Positions 12,951 through 24,999 of a stretch of DNA of 64,000 nt are shown here, piece after piece. Source of the stretch: Blumeriella jaapii (Eukaryota; Ascomycota; Leotiomycetes; Helotiales; Drepanopezizaceae); NCBI GenBank assembly GCA_009599575.1, contig VWND01000029.1, positions 1-64,000 on the forward strand. Direction: 5' to 3'. The position numbers were made by a program, and so were the translations under genes. The notes under the pieces are model-generated. The model did not search any database and was not told where the DNA came from. It worked only from the letters and a program-made list of their open reading frames with translations. Numbering within the stretch: the stretch's first letter is position 1; every line of letters begins with the position of its first letter.

Positions 12951-13534
12951 ATTTACGTTTATATTTATATTTATATTTAAGTTTCTATTTCTATTTATAT
13001 TTCTATTTATATTTCTATTTATATTTCTATTTATATTTCTATTTATATTTCTATTTATATTTCTATTTATATTTCTATTTATATTTCTATTTATATTTCT
13101 ATTTATATTTCTATTTTTATTTCTATTTTTTATTTCTATTTTTATTTCTATTTATATTTTTTAATTATATTTCTATTTATATTTCTATTTATATTTCTAT
13201 TTCTATTTCTATTTCTTTCTATTTCTATTTCTATTTCTATTTCTATTTAATTATTTTTATATCGAATGTTTTAATAAGTTTCAGACAGATAAAATATTAA
13301 TAATTTAATTTGTAAAGAAAATAGAAATTTAATCTAATATTTCTATTTCTATTTCTATTTCTATTTATATTTCTATTTATATTTCTATTTATATTTCTAT
13401 TTATATTTCTATTTATATTTCTATTTTTATTTTTATTTCTATTTCTATTCAATTTTTTTATATCAAATGTTTTAATAAATTTCAGACAGATAAAATATTA
13501 ATAATTTAATTTGTAAAGAAAATAAAAATTTAAT
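12950..13534. repeat. TATTTC minisatellite with duplicated 3'-flank of the helicase gene
   Basis: Two blocks of TATATTTCTATT/TATTTC units (about 12,955-13,250 and 13,340-13,450). After each block comes the same roughly 65-75 bp segment, with TCAGACAGATAAAATATTAA (about 13,280 and 13,483) and TTTGTAAAGAAAATA. The second copy ends at the helicase stop codon (13,535), so a block of minisatellite plus 3' flank has been duplicated. Confidence 0.7.
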
Positions 13535-14388
13535 TTAAGATATTTTATTTGTTAAGTTAATAAATATATATTTAAGACTTAAAATAGATTTAGTATTTAA
13601 TTCCGTAATATAAACCTGTTTAGTAAAGCTTTTTATAAAACTATTTATATTCGAAATAAATTTATTATTAAATAGATTTTGATAATAATCGGAATTTTGG
13701 TTTTTAGGCCATAATTTATTTCGTTTAAATAATAAACTTATTATTTGATAAACAAAATTTATTAATATATATTTATTTTCAAATTCGAAAGATTGACGTA
13801 ATCGATAACAAATAACAGTAGGTAATAAACAAATAAAACAACAATTATTTTCGTATAAATAAAAATTATTTCGAATAAATTCTTTTTTTATATTTTGTGA
13901 AAATAAATCAAGATTCGCAAATTTAATACAATCGCGAGTATAATAATTACTAATATTTTGCGTATAAATAAAATAATAATACGTGCAAAAATTATTATTT
14001 TCAAAACTTTGCGATAAAACCCAAATTAAATTATTTCTTACGTTTTCGACTTTTTTTGTAATTGTATTAATAATTTGCGCTTGTTTTTCGTAAATATTAT
14101 TACGATTTATACAAAAATCGCAATTTGCACTAGTTTTAGAACACTGATTTAAAATAATATTATTTAAATATAAAAAAATTAATCGTTTACGATAAACTAC
14201 TTCGCGTAAATAACTTTTAATTAATCTTTTATTTAACGAATCGTTTTCGATTTCTTTTTCAAAACCTGAATTATAAAAAAACATCGATATAGTTTCGTTT
14301 TTATCGCGGCCGGCCCGACTAGAATCTTGTAAAAAACCGTTAAATTCGAAAGCTAATTTATAATAAATAATAGCACGTATATTAGAAT
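13535..14388 (-). pseudogene. Telomere-linked RecQ helicase, C-terminal part
   Basis: Read on the minus strand from 14,388, a frame of about 285 codons stays open to the stop at 13,535. It begins NIRAIIYYKLAFEFNGFLQD and then has SSRAGRDKNE, the RecQ/SF2 helicase motif VI (arginine finger, about 14,300-14,330). Further on are Cys pairs (NQCSKTSANCDFC, NNCCFICLLP), like the Cys-rich C-terminal region of fungal telomere-linked helicases. The 5' end is cut by copia element H. Deleting H and one 5-bp target copy joins this in frame to the part ending KGFDY at 20,349. This segment carries no internal stop, unlike the rest of the gene. Family assignment is by motif order and location; the whole gene is non-functional. 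Confidence 0.8.
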
Positions 14389-14581
14389 TGTTGGTATCAC
14401 AGATGGTGATACAGATACGACTAGTCGTTAAATCGGGTTGAAACTGTATGCATTCTACTAGGTCTAGCTGGTGTGAAAATATGGGATAGATGTGCGAGCG
14501 CTAGCGGGCGCTAGCGCTGCGCACCTACAACTGTGATCCCGCATCACCTGATCCCACGTGACCCTTATGGGTATTCCCATA
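14389..14581 (-). repeat. 3' LTR of copia element H
   Basis: 193 bp, TGTTGGTATCAC...GGTATTCCCATA. Contains the palindromic, CpG-rich stretch GAGCGCTAGCGGGCGCTAGC (about 14,497-14,516). Differs from the other LTR mainly by G/A and C/T. Confidence 0.85.
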
Positions 14582-14999
14582 CTGGCAGTCTTCTTTTTTG
14601 TAGTAGAATGCGTCTTCTTGCTTGCAACGTGTTTAAACGCAATTGCAAGTTAGCCCTTTTCTTTCCTATCTATCCAGCCTTTTATTCTAATCGTCAGCTT
14701 GTTTTTTTCGATAAACGTCGTAAAAGCTCTGTTTAAAACTGCTTTCGTTATAGCGTCCGCCAGGTTATCCTTGCCGTTAATCCAGCGAATTTCTGCTATT
14801 TTTCGCCTTTCGTATAATTGGCGCAACGCTATAACATCGATTATAAGCCTTTTTTTTTTTATCGTTCCAAGTTTTACTAAGCATTCGTATAATAAATAAA
14901 AGTCCGTGCAAACGATTAATAGAATCTTTAGTAAATTAAGCTGCTAAGTGATTTATTTCAAAATAATCGCAATCGCAATTGCTAAATCGGCTTCGGCTA

Positions 15000-16150
15000 T
15001 TATTTTCAGAATTTCGCTAGCTAATACGCTTTTTATAATACGTCGGCTTTTGATAGAGCTGAAATATATAACGTTGTTTTATATAAAAAAATCGTCGTTT
15101 TCGAATAAAATATCCTTATTACTAATAGCGATAACGTAATCAATCTGGCTATTTAAATCTTCGTTATTAGCAAACGAGCCGTTTACAAAAACGTACAATT
15201 TTATACGATACAAATCGAAAAGTATATAAATTAATTTTCGGTTTTGATTGTCCATTATTTATTTGATTCGTTTATTCAATTCGACAATTTCCTTTTGGCC
15301 TAAGCTTTTAAATTGCGCAGCTGTAAACAACGCGAATATAGCTTTTAATTAGCAAATTAACGCAATATAAGCTTTTAGAGCTTTTTGGCTAGCGTATTCT
15401 TACATTTGAATATCTGGATTATTTAAAACAAGCTTCAGATTTTTGCTCTGGTTCTTTTTTTGTGTAAAAATTATATATAATCGCTTTTTAAAATCAGAAC
15501 GCATCCGTTAAAAGCTAGATTATGTAAAATTGTAAACTTATCTATTGGTTTTGCCGCTAATTTGGCCTTTTCCAGCTTAGCTTTTTTTTTTGCAACAAAA
15601 CGTTCGTTATTAAAAAAATTTATATCGTCCGTTTGCATTTTAATCAGTCCAAAAGCGTTTTTTCCAGTAGTAATCAGCAGGCAGGAATCGTAAATTAACG
15701 TAACGGCAGACAGCTTTTTTTTTTATAATAAATATAATATATTATTTATTAAAATATTTTTGCTTCCGGAATTCCATACAACGCTTTTTTAATTCGCATA
15801 ATCGTGCCTTCGAAATACAAATAGGCCATCTCCTTTAATAATTTTGCCAAAATTAGCCGATTTAACGATTGCTTATTTTATATATAAACCTAAATAATAT
15901 TTCGTAAATACAAATGTATTTTTTTTTGCAGCAGCGAAAAGGCCAAAGCAATAATTAATCTTTGGCTCGAACGCTGAATTATAAATAATTGCGTTAATAT
16001 AACTTTTTTACCTTAGTCCAAAAAAGCTTGTATTACAAGCCTTAATTTTTCGAACGAAATAAAAGTCTTTTTTTTTCGCTTTTACTTTATTTATTAAACG
16101 TAATCCGAAAATTCGCACGCCATTATATTAAACTAAATCGTACTATATAA
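15000..16150 (-). pseudogene. Copia element H reverse transcriptase remnant
   Basis: Minus-strand conceptual translation shows YNGVRIFGLRLINKVK (about 16,090-16,140), then YDSCLLITTGKNAFG and MQTDD (about 15,624-15,690). TDD matches the catalytic double Asp of copia-type RT and is retained. Many TAA/TAG stops interrupt the frame. RNase H should follow toward 14.6 kb but is too decayed to place. Confidence 0.7.
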
Positions 16151-16728
16151 ACTCGAATACTTCTGTAGCTAATAAACCTTCGATTTTTACGACGTTGAGA
16201 TTTTTTTTTAAACGCTTCGCTTTCCGTTGTAATCACCTCAGAAGCGCGTAATCTGGCTAAAAGCTCCCGGTCTGACTTCTCCTTATGCGTCAGAAACGTA
16301 CTGAGTTCTTCGCAAAAGATCTTAGTAATCAGCTGCTTAAAGCATATATCGTCGTATCTGCGTAAAGCTTTTTTTATTCGGCCTATACGACGTGGTTCTG
16401 CTGGTTTTGAAAGGTTTTTTTGATTTTGTACGCTCGGAAAAGGATTTTAAAATTCTTTTTCATCAGATTCCGGTTCGTCGTTTTTCGAAGATTTCTGATT
16501 ATATAGCTTTACAACCGTTATTTTCAACTGGACTGCTTTTTCCTTGATTTGAACGGTGTACGTTTGTCTTTCAATTACGAAAAGAATGTAAAAGCCTTTT
16601 TATTAAGTTTTTTCGTTGCTTATCCCCTCGCGCCATATACGAATTTGCGATTGGAAAGGCAGGTTTAGCGTTTCGAATATATTCGGGCCATTGCGCGTAT
16701 GAAATACATTTTGCATTTGGCGAATTGC

Positions 16729-17055
16729 TTATAATCGGCGGATTTCCGCCATTCTTTTACGTACAGCTTCCTTTCGCTTTGCAATATTTGCAAAAAAAGG
16801 GTTATTTTCGTAAATGCGAAAATAAGCGCCGAATACGAATAAAATTAAAACAAAACCTGCTGAACCGGCTATATCGTTAATAACTTTTAGAATTATTTGC
16901 AAACGTTGTTTTTTAAAAGTACCGGTTTTTTTAAATTCAGCTGTAATAATTTTATAAATACGTCGCAGCGTATAATAATAACGCTTAACTTTTCCTATAT
17001 TATTATATGCTTCGGTGGGCATCTGCTTAATAGTAATTGATATTGCTTTTGCCAA
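16729..17055 (-). pseudogene. Copia element H integrase C-terminal remnant
   Basis: An open stretch of 108 codons with LQIILKVINDIAGSAG, FVLILFVFGAYFRI and AKRKEAVRKRMAEIRRL. This is the conserved block near the end of the integrase in one group of fungal copia polyproteins (canonical GPDGLVPTLLVFGAYPR). Lies between the protease (17.6-17.9 kb) and RT (15.0-16.1 kb), as expected. Confidence 0.75.
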
Positions 17056-17567
17056 TTCTTTAAACTCTTTTGCGTTAAAATTAATACTTGGATCGTATAT
17101 AATAATATCGGAAAGTTTTAAATACGTATTTATTCAGCATTTTCGCAATTAATTAAAAGTTTCAAATGCGATTATATTTTTTAAAAAACGCTGCCGAATT
17201 AAACAAAATTGCAAAATCGACAACGTATAATACTAGGCTTTTTTATTTAAATATATCATATTAATAATAATAAAATAATTGAATTTTTAATCGTTTTTTA
17301 AAATAAATTTGTATTTGTCAAAGCTTGCGCCGTGCATTTGGCATTGGTGACAAAACTTTTCAATTGTTTTCAAAGTTTTTTAAAAAAAACGTTTTCGTAG
17401 CCGGATAAATCAAGCATTTTTGCAAAGCGCGCCGCGGAAAAATATCCGAATCGGCGGTGTATTTAACGTAGTTCTGTAATTGTTAAATGGGCCAAAATAG
17501 CCTCCTTCGTATATAATATTAAAAACGGATGGCCCTATTTGCGAATAACTGAAATCTTTCTTTGGCC

Positions 17568-17912
17568 TTAAATAAAAACATCGGATAAATTATTATAATA
17601 AACTTTTAAGCGATCGAAATCCTGGAGAAAAATCAAAAATAGCGTATCCACGTTGATTAAATAAAAAGTAATTAATTTTAACGATATCGTTATATTCATG
17701 AAACCGATAATTTTCGTTGTGTTATCGCTAAACTTGATTTTAACTTTGTTTTCAAATCGATTTATATATAAAAAAATAGAAAGCAACTTTTGCAAAGCTT
17801 CGGCTTGTCGCTTTTTTGCAGTAAAAACCTTCGCTGCTTTTGTATTTGGGATAAAATCTTGAAATTTGTAAAAAAAAATAGCGTTCGAATATAAATTAGT
17901 CGAAAAAAACAA
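17568..17912 (-). pseudogene. Copia element H protease-region remnant
   Basis: 114 open codons ending LKLITFYLINVDTLFLIFLQ then DFDRLKVYYNNLSDVFI. The VDTPFLLCLQDMDRLKVYFNNL-type block lies just after the aspartic protease in fungal copia polyproteins. The active-site DTGA/DSGA upstream is not recognisable here. Confidence 0.7.
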
Positions 17913-19745
17913 TAGTCGGAAAGAATAAATATGAGTTTTTATTCGTATACGCGTAGTACGTAGCGTAATTACGTAGATTATTTATTAATTGTTAGCCGTC
18001 AATTGCTTTTAATTCAGTCGTGAACTGAATTGCGGCCGTTGATTATTAATTCTTACGCTTTTCGCTGGCCTCCGACACGCTTTCGCTTTTAATTTTAATT
18101 AAAAATTAGCGATATTCGGTAAAAATATAATTAACGCCTGTAAAATAGTAAGATTCGTGCTTCCAGGCTTTGTAAACTGCTTTTCGCTTTTCTGGGCGTA
18201 TATTAAGTGAACCAATAGTTTGGCTTTTTGCATATATAGCAAAGCTTTTCACGGTTTGGACCGGTTCTTTTCGGATTGCTACGGAAAAAAGCTTTGTATT
18301 TTCTTCGGTATAAGCCTTCTCGACCTTTGTTTTCTTTATTGCTTTTATACTCGCGATCGGTATAATATGCGTCCGATAAATCTTCCTATATACTACCGGT
18401 GTTTTCGTTTTTATTCTGAAAAATGCCGGTTTGATATAAATAAGCTTCGGAAGCTGGGTTTAATTTTAAAATAACCGATATGAAACTTTTTAATTATATT
18501 AAAAAAACAATAAAAAACTCTGCTGAATTATACTGCGCATACGCGCATTTTGGCATATTTTTAACCGCATTTATTAATACGTCGCGAAATGCCTTATCGG
18601 TATAATATTCGGAAATCAAATTGCGCTAAATTATTATTAGCTTTTTAATTATAATTAAAAAACATTCGGATTTGGTTTTAAATAGCGTTTTCAGGCATAA
18701 AAACTATACGAAATAAACTTATGAATCGTTATTTTTCGAAATATTTCTGAGCGGATTCGGAAACTTCGAACTGCTTTTTTATTAAAGCAATTATAATCCA
18801 AAACTCGTAATTCTGGCCGTACAACTTAGTTATATAAAAGTCGTAGGCGTCGTCCTTTAGTATAAGTAAAAAAACAATTGCGTAGCCAATTTCGTTTTTT
18901 TGCTAAATTCTAAGTCTTAAACAATTTTTATAAAAAATATTTAATTTATCGTTCAAAACCTCGTATTCCGCATTTTTATACTTTTTTTTTTTTATTATTA
19001 TAAATCTTGGAAATATTTTCAATTTGACGAAAATAGTCGGGAACTTGCGTATAAAATGGGGCCGGAAATTGCAGCTTTAGGTAGAACTGCTTTGGTCGAA
19101 CGTACATGCGGTATTTTCGTTGGTATTCGGGCTAGTATTAAAAGAATTTTTTAATTTCGATATTGCGTTATAAATCGTACGAGCTATATAGGTTATTGCG
19201 ACCGGTATTTTTAGGATTCTGGTTTCTGGGATTATATTAAAATCTTACCGGCTGTGCAAAAGTATCGGAATCTTTTTTCTGCTTTGTCAAATAATGGCCT
19301 ATTTGGTTTTTTGACCTTGCGATCATATTCTCGGAATATTTCGTCGTATTTAATACGCAACCGAATTCTTTTTTTTTACAAAACAAAAGTTTATTCGATT
19401 TTATTTAATTTTAATCGAGTTTAAACTATTGCCGCGTATAAGATTTCTGCTACAAATTTTATAAAAAGGCTTGCGATTAAACAAATCTCGCGGAATTCTT
19501 TTTAAGCTCGGGAATTAAGCTTTGCAAACGTATCGAAAATCCAATTTTCAAAAATTTTTCCGAATAATTTATAATAGCTCGTAAAATAAGTTTAATCTGT
19601 TATTTGTTTTGTAAACTTCGCAGCAAAACGCAATATGTTTATTTAAAGCTTTTTCGGAAAACGTTGCTGAATCCATCTTTTTATCTTAATTCTCGACACC
19701 GTATTTAATATATGCAGGTATCGGAATTATTTTAAATATTTGTTT

Positions 19746-19955
19746 TTAGTGGTGGAGCGATTTGTATTTGGGGTCCGGTACTTCGTAATTAATGGCGGTA
19801 ATTGGGTTGATGGCGTTCTTATTTGGTGGTTGTCGCAGGATATAAACTGCAGCAGGTTGGGGGGGGTGGCGCGTTTGCTTGTATTGCTGCTTGGTTTTTA
19901 AAATCTCTTTTCGAAATCGTAGGACTCGCCGAACAGCGGTGTTAATGGAACACAA
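19746..19955 (-). pseudogene. Copia element H gag-region fragment
   Basis: 69 open codons, basic and proline-rich (RVLRFRKEILKTKQQYKQTR, HPPQPAAVYILRQPPNKN), about 200 bp inside the 5' LTR on the minus strand, where gag should begin. The sequence itself is not diagnostic; the call is from position. Gag remnants presumably continue toward 18.0 kb. Confidence 0.45.
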
Positions 19956-20149
19956 TTAGATAAAAATTATCAAACCTGACTTTAGCTACTTTTTCTTTTT
20001 TTTGGTCGTTTTGCATAACAAAGGGAGATTAGTAGCTTTTAGCGCAGATCGGAAAAGAAAGTCGTTTTGCATAACAAAATCTTTTGAATTTGCCTTTTTT
20101 ATTAAACCTTGCGAATCTGTGGTTAGAAGTGAATTTAACCACTGATCAG

Positions 20150-20343
20150 TGTTGATATCACAAATGATGATACAGATACGACTAGTCGTTAAATCGGGTT
20201 GAAAATTATATATATTCTACTAGGTCTAGCTGGTGTGAAAATATAGGATAGATATGCGAGCGCTAGCGGGCGCTAGCGCTGCGCACCTACAATTGTGATC
20301 CCGCATCACCTGATCCCACGTGACCCCTATGGGTATTCCCACA
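20150..20343 (-). repeat. 5' LTR of copia element H
   Basis: 194 bp, TGTTGATATCAC...GGTATTCCCACA. Next to it on the minus strand the element reads CTGATCAGTGGTTAAATTC, the place of the primer binding site; I could not assign a tRNA. Nearby (about 19,990-20,090) GTCGTTTTGCATAACAAA occurs twice. Confidence 0.85.
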
Positions 20344-20348
20344 AAAAT

Positions 20349-23300
20349 AATCAAAGCCTTTTTGCAAACCGCTAATACAAACTAAAATATTATAAAAAGT
20401 TGTATAATCGATAGTAAAACTTTTTAAAACCGATTTTTTTTTATTTTTTAATAATTCAGACGTATATTTCGCGCAATTTAAAAATTCAGATAATTTATCG
20501 ACAAGCGCAATTGTAAAACAAAATATTATTATTTTATTTAAATATGATTTAAAATTCGATTTTAATTTAAAATAATATTCTTCGATTTCTTTAAATTTAT
20601 TTTGCATACTTTTAGATTTAAAACTTAAAACTCGATATAATATATTATTACGTAAACAATCGGCCCGTATTTTAGCAAAAGTTTGTAAATTTAATTTATT
20701 AATCAATTGATTTTTTTAATTTACGGATAATGTACCAGTTAAAAATACTATTTGAATTTTCAAATTAAGAATTTTTTTAAATTAATATATTATAAAACGA
20801 TAATTAGCCGCAGTTATTAGCAAATAACATTCGTTTAATATAATTCTATCAATTTTTCCTTTATCAATTTTATTTATTAATAAATTAATAAATATATCGT
20901 TTTTCAAAGTTTTAATAAAAATAAAAGTTATAGTTTTAAATTCAAAATTATCTTCGTAATTACTAACAGGAATTCCAAATTCATTTGCACGTTTAAATAA
21001 ATCGCTTTTTAAATTAATTAACGATACGATAATAATAGTAATTTTGGCGTTAAATAAAGCAGCGCATAATAAATAAATTAATAATTTACTATTATTAGTA
21101 GGTAATATTTCTAATATATAAAGCATTTTTAATAAAATACTTTTTAATAAAATTTCTTATTCAGGAATAATAAAATCGATTTCAGAATTATTTAAAAATT
21201 CGCGTAATAATAATAATAACGTATTATTTCCGATAGGCATAATAAATAAATAATTCAAATTTGTAAACTTAATTTTTTTATTAATTAAATTATATTCGAA
21301 AAACGCTTATTTATTATATTTTTTAGCTTTTGAATTATTATTTAATAAAAGCTTTTGATAACGTAATGCAAAAGTCAAAGATTCAGTTTTGTTTTTATTA
21401 ATTTTAATTTTATTAATAATATCGAAATGATTTAAAAATAAATTATTACTAATTTCTTTATTATTTAAGCCGAAAAAATCAAAATAACGAAAGCAAAATT
21501 ATAAATACTTTGATTGCAAATCGCCTCGCGTATTTTCGAAAGTATTCGAATTACGGCCATAATTTAATTTTTTAATTATTAACGAATAATTTATTTAATT
21601 CGCTTAAAACTTATTATTCGTAAAACTATTATTAAAATTAATTAATATAATAAAATTAATATCAAGATTTTCTTTCATAAAATATTTAATAATAGCTACA
21701 ATAATTTAACGATATTTTTGAATAGTTAAAGATTAACCAATTTTTACTAAACAAAATGATTTTAAATAATTAGAAATATCGGCCGATTTTAAAAATCTTT
21801 TGTTTATATAAAAAAAATAAACACTAATTGTTTTATATTAATTATTATTCGCCGAAATACTAATATTTAATATTCTAATAAATGGTTCTATTAAAACCAT
21901 ATAATATAATACTAAAATACTAACTTTTAAAGAAATATATCTTATATTCGAAGCTAGCTTTTTTATTAGAATATTACGATTTAAATTTACTAATATTTAT
22001 AATAAATAAACCACTTCCAATATCAAAAAAATAATTCTCTTTTATTTTTACGCGAATTACAACTTCTAAGTGAAGTAAGTTCGGTTCCTCGAATAAGTAA
22101 ACCACAATCTAAATAAAAATCAATCAAAAATAACTTTTTTAAATTGAAATTTAATTTTAAATAAGCTTTAATTGCTTAGGGTTTAATTTGTAATTTTTAA
22201 TTCGAAAAATTATAAAAACGAGCTCGTAATTCTGACGATTTAATAATTTTATTAAATAACTATTTATCGTTTGCTTTTTTATTAGAATGTAAATTTTTAA
22301 AAGATAAAAAAGGCGTCGTATTATTACGATTTTCGTATTTTGCAAAATTATTTAACGTAATATGATTATATTCGCTTTTTGAAATATTAAAAAGAAAATC
22401 GTTTTTTAATATTTGTTCGGTTTTTAAAATTAATTTTTTAAATACAAATCGCAAATTATTAATACTTAAAACAACGTTTTTATAACTAATTGTATTTTCA
22501 GTCAAACTATAAATTATAATATTGCTATTGCTTAAAAGATTTTTATTTATAATAAAACAAAACGATCGGTGTAATAGCAATTCGCTTAATGCAGTATTCG
22601 AATTATTTTTAAAAAAATTATTTATTAATTTAGTTAAAATATCATTTAAATTATTTTGAGAATTACAAACAAAAATATTTATAGTTTTATTTAAAAATAT
22701 TAATTGCGAGCAATATATAAATTTAAAATAATAGCTAGATAAATCTAGAATATTTCGTAAAGTAAAATTAAATCTTAAACTTTTAATTGCAAAATAAGCG
22801 TTAATAAAACTTTCGAATATATTTAAATCTTGTTTTTAAATTAAAATTTCAAAAATAATATTATTTAATAATTTTTAAAATTCGATTAATAAAGGATTAC
22901 GATCAGTTTCAGAATTTTTATATTTTTTTAAAAATGAAATATAAAAATTTTGCTTTGTATCTACGTTTGATAATCTTTCAAAAAACCAAGAATTATTCGA
23001 AGTATTGCTATTATTACTAATATTACTTGAATTGCTATCATCCGATAATATAAATTCATTGCTTATAAAATTATCGAATTCAATTTCAGAATTATCACTC
23101 GATAAATCGTCGATTAAAATTCGATTATTATAAGCTTTATTTATATTTCGATTAATAGTTTTTGTAAAATTTTTCGATGAAACTTCAATTTTTGAATCGT
23201 TTATATAATCAATCGCTTGTAATAATAAATCGTTAATTTTTTCTTTTAGTTTTGTATCGATTTTAAAAATCGATTTACTAGTTTTATATAATTTTAAATT

Positions 23301-24288
23301 ATAATTACGAAAGAAAAAAGTAATAAAATTATTAAAAAAAAAGCAAAATAACCGACGCGAGATTTCGATATAAGTAATATTTTAAATTCTTTATTACCTA
23401 TTTTATTAGGCTCAAAACTATTTAAAATATTTAAATAACTTTTATTTATTTAAGTAATTTTATCTAAACTTAAATAAAGAATTTCTTGAATATTATCGAT
23501 TATAAATTTAATCAATTCGTCGTTTTTATCTTAATTATATAATTCACATAAATCGTATAATTCTTGCGGCTTATAATTTTGAATAAATTTAGCATATCGA
23601 GTTTTTGCTTGAAAATTAATTAAATTATCGCTAAAATTTATTTTAAACGAATTTAAATTTTCGTAAAATAAAAATTCTTTCAAATTTAATTCTTCGATTA
23701 ATAAATTTTAAGCTATTAACAAATCAGATGGTAAATCTTCTGAAATCTTATTAAAATAAATATTATTTTCGATTTCGTTTACTGAATTATTAATTTGTTT
23801 AACTTCGAAATACCATTTATTTTTTTCAAATAATTAAGTAGTTACAATTAAATAATATTTACTAATATTATTTGCAATAATAATTTCGATTTTATTTGTA
23901 TGAATTTTTTTAATATATTTTTTAATATTTATACGATTTGCTAGAATTAAAAAACAAAAATCGCATTTAAAATTGTTTTGCGATATTTCGAATTCTGGAA
24001 AAGGTTTTAAATCGAATTCTAATAAAAAGTCGTATTAATTTTAAATTGTTTTTCAAAAATTCGATTTTTAACGATTAATAAATAATTAAGCCTTGTTTAA
24101 TTAATTTATTTCGATCGTTTTTTAAAATTAAATAGAAATGGTTTTTACGTATATATTGTTCAAATCCAGTAATAAATGAATTACAAAACAAACAAAACAA
24201 TAATTCAAAATCTATATAATAAAATAAAAATTAAAAATCAGGTAAATCTTGAAACGCTTGTTTAGGATTTAAATCGTTAGTAGTACGA
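20349..24288 (-). pseudogene. Telomere-linked RecQ helicase, central part (zinc fingers and helicase core)
   Basis: Minus strand, starting right of gypsy B's left LTR. N-terminal side: two CX2C...H modules, CLFCNSFITGFEQYIRKNH (about 24,137-24,200) and KCDFCFLILANRINIKKYI + KKIH (about 23,900-23,970), as in fungal telomere-linked helicases. A long middle follows (RSFCFIINKNLLSNSN at about 22,530-22,580). Helicase core: motif I region ILPTNNSKLLIYLLC (about 21,070-21,110; canonical GGGKS), motif II IILNECYLL (about 20,825; canonical DECH), motif III FLTGTL (about 20,730), and NILVCISGLQKGFDY (about 20,350-20,395; motif V). The ATP-binding and Walker B residues are destroyed by G-to-A/C-to-T changes, and stops are frequent. 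SF2 DNA helicase family; transcribed toward the left end. Confidence 0.82.
20782..21126 (-). pseudogene. RecQ-type helicase core domain 1 (within the TLH pseudogene)
   Basis: Best-preserved stretch of the ATPase lobe: 114 open codons. Upstream FIIPEQEILLKS matches the FKSPEQ-like Q-motif area (with a stop between). Walker A GGGKS reads NNSKL, and DECH reads NECY. Each difference is explained by G-to-A or C-to-T on one strand. In the family this lobe binds and hydrolyses ATP; here it could not. Confidence 0.8.
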
Positions 24289-24592
24289 TATGACGATCTA
24301 ATCAATCGAAAGGCTGGGAGATCAGTCAACTGGTCGCCGTGTTCATATGGTATGAAAAACGAGCCTTTGGTTCTGTAACAAAGATATTCACTTAGAATCA
24401 ACAACTGCAAAAGGCAGAAGTTGCTAAGAGAAAAAAGCCTTATATATATGAATAGTCTCCACAATTGATGGGGAGACCCACCAGAAGATCAGGGAGCTTG
24501 CAGCTATACGTAGTTGCTGGAGTGACACGAAAGGTGGCAACAGAATAGTTGCTGGGATGACACGAGAAATAGCAACAAAGTAAATCGTTACA
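24289..24592 (-). repeat. 3' LTR of gypsy copy B
   Basis: 304 bp, from TATGACGATC (mutated TGTGACGATC) to ATCGTTACA. On the minus strand it is preceded by the polypurine tract GGACGGGGAGATAG. Contains a duplicated AGTTGCTGG(A/G)(G/A)TGACACGA segment, making it longer than the 270-bp LTRs. Confidence 0.88.
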
Positions 24593-24639
24593 CTATCTCC
24601 CCGTCCGAAAAAAGCGCGCCCTCGAGCTTTTATCTATTA

Positions 24640-24890
24640 ATACGTCGCTATTCAAATAATCGTACGAATCCAAACCTTCGGAATACGCCTTCAGCCAGTC
24701 TACAAGTTTTGCAAAAAAACCGGAAAGCTTTTTATGCGCCAAATGAAAATCGCGCATTTTCAAAAGAACATATATAAAATCAGACGCGGGATACTACGTA
24801 AAATTTTTATTTAAGCTTATTTAAAAAGCTTTGTATTAAAAAATCTTTCGCTGCATTCGACAGGCGATTAATTTTTCGATTTCGTATTTA
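24640..24890 (-). pseudogene. Gypsy copy B chromodomain remnant
   Basis: Minus-strand counterpart of the segment starting YEIEKLIACR in copy A, ending in the LDSDVLIDKSSRARFFRTE-type tail next to the polypurine tract. Chromodomains at the end of gypsy integrases bind modified histone tails and steer insertion toward heterochromatin; that is family knowledge. Stops are present. Confidence 0.75.
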
Positions 24891-24999
24891 AATTTATTAA
24901 TTATATTAATAAATTTAAAGGCTGAATTAACCTGTTCTGAAAGCGCGTCGTTAGCTATTTTACGCAGTCGACTAGCGTGAAAAACTGGATGTACGTTTA

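Larger units (their letters stand above)
14389..20343 (-). mobile_element. Ty1/copia-type retrotransposon H, RIP-mutated, inserted in the helicase gene
   Basis: Bounded by LTRs at 14,389-14,581 and 20,150-20,343. Flanks AGAAT (14,384-14,388) and AAAAT (20,344-20,348) are a 5-bp target duplication differing by one G/A. Coding order on the minus strand is gag, protease, integrase, RT, the copia order. The whole internal region is AT-rich with stops; the LTRs keep much higher GC. A purine-rich stretch lies next to the left LTR on the minus strand (AAAAAAGAAGACTGCCAG), fitting a 3' LTR there. Confidence 0.88.
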
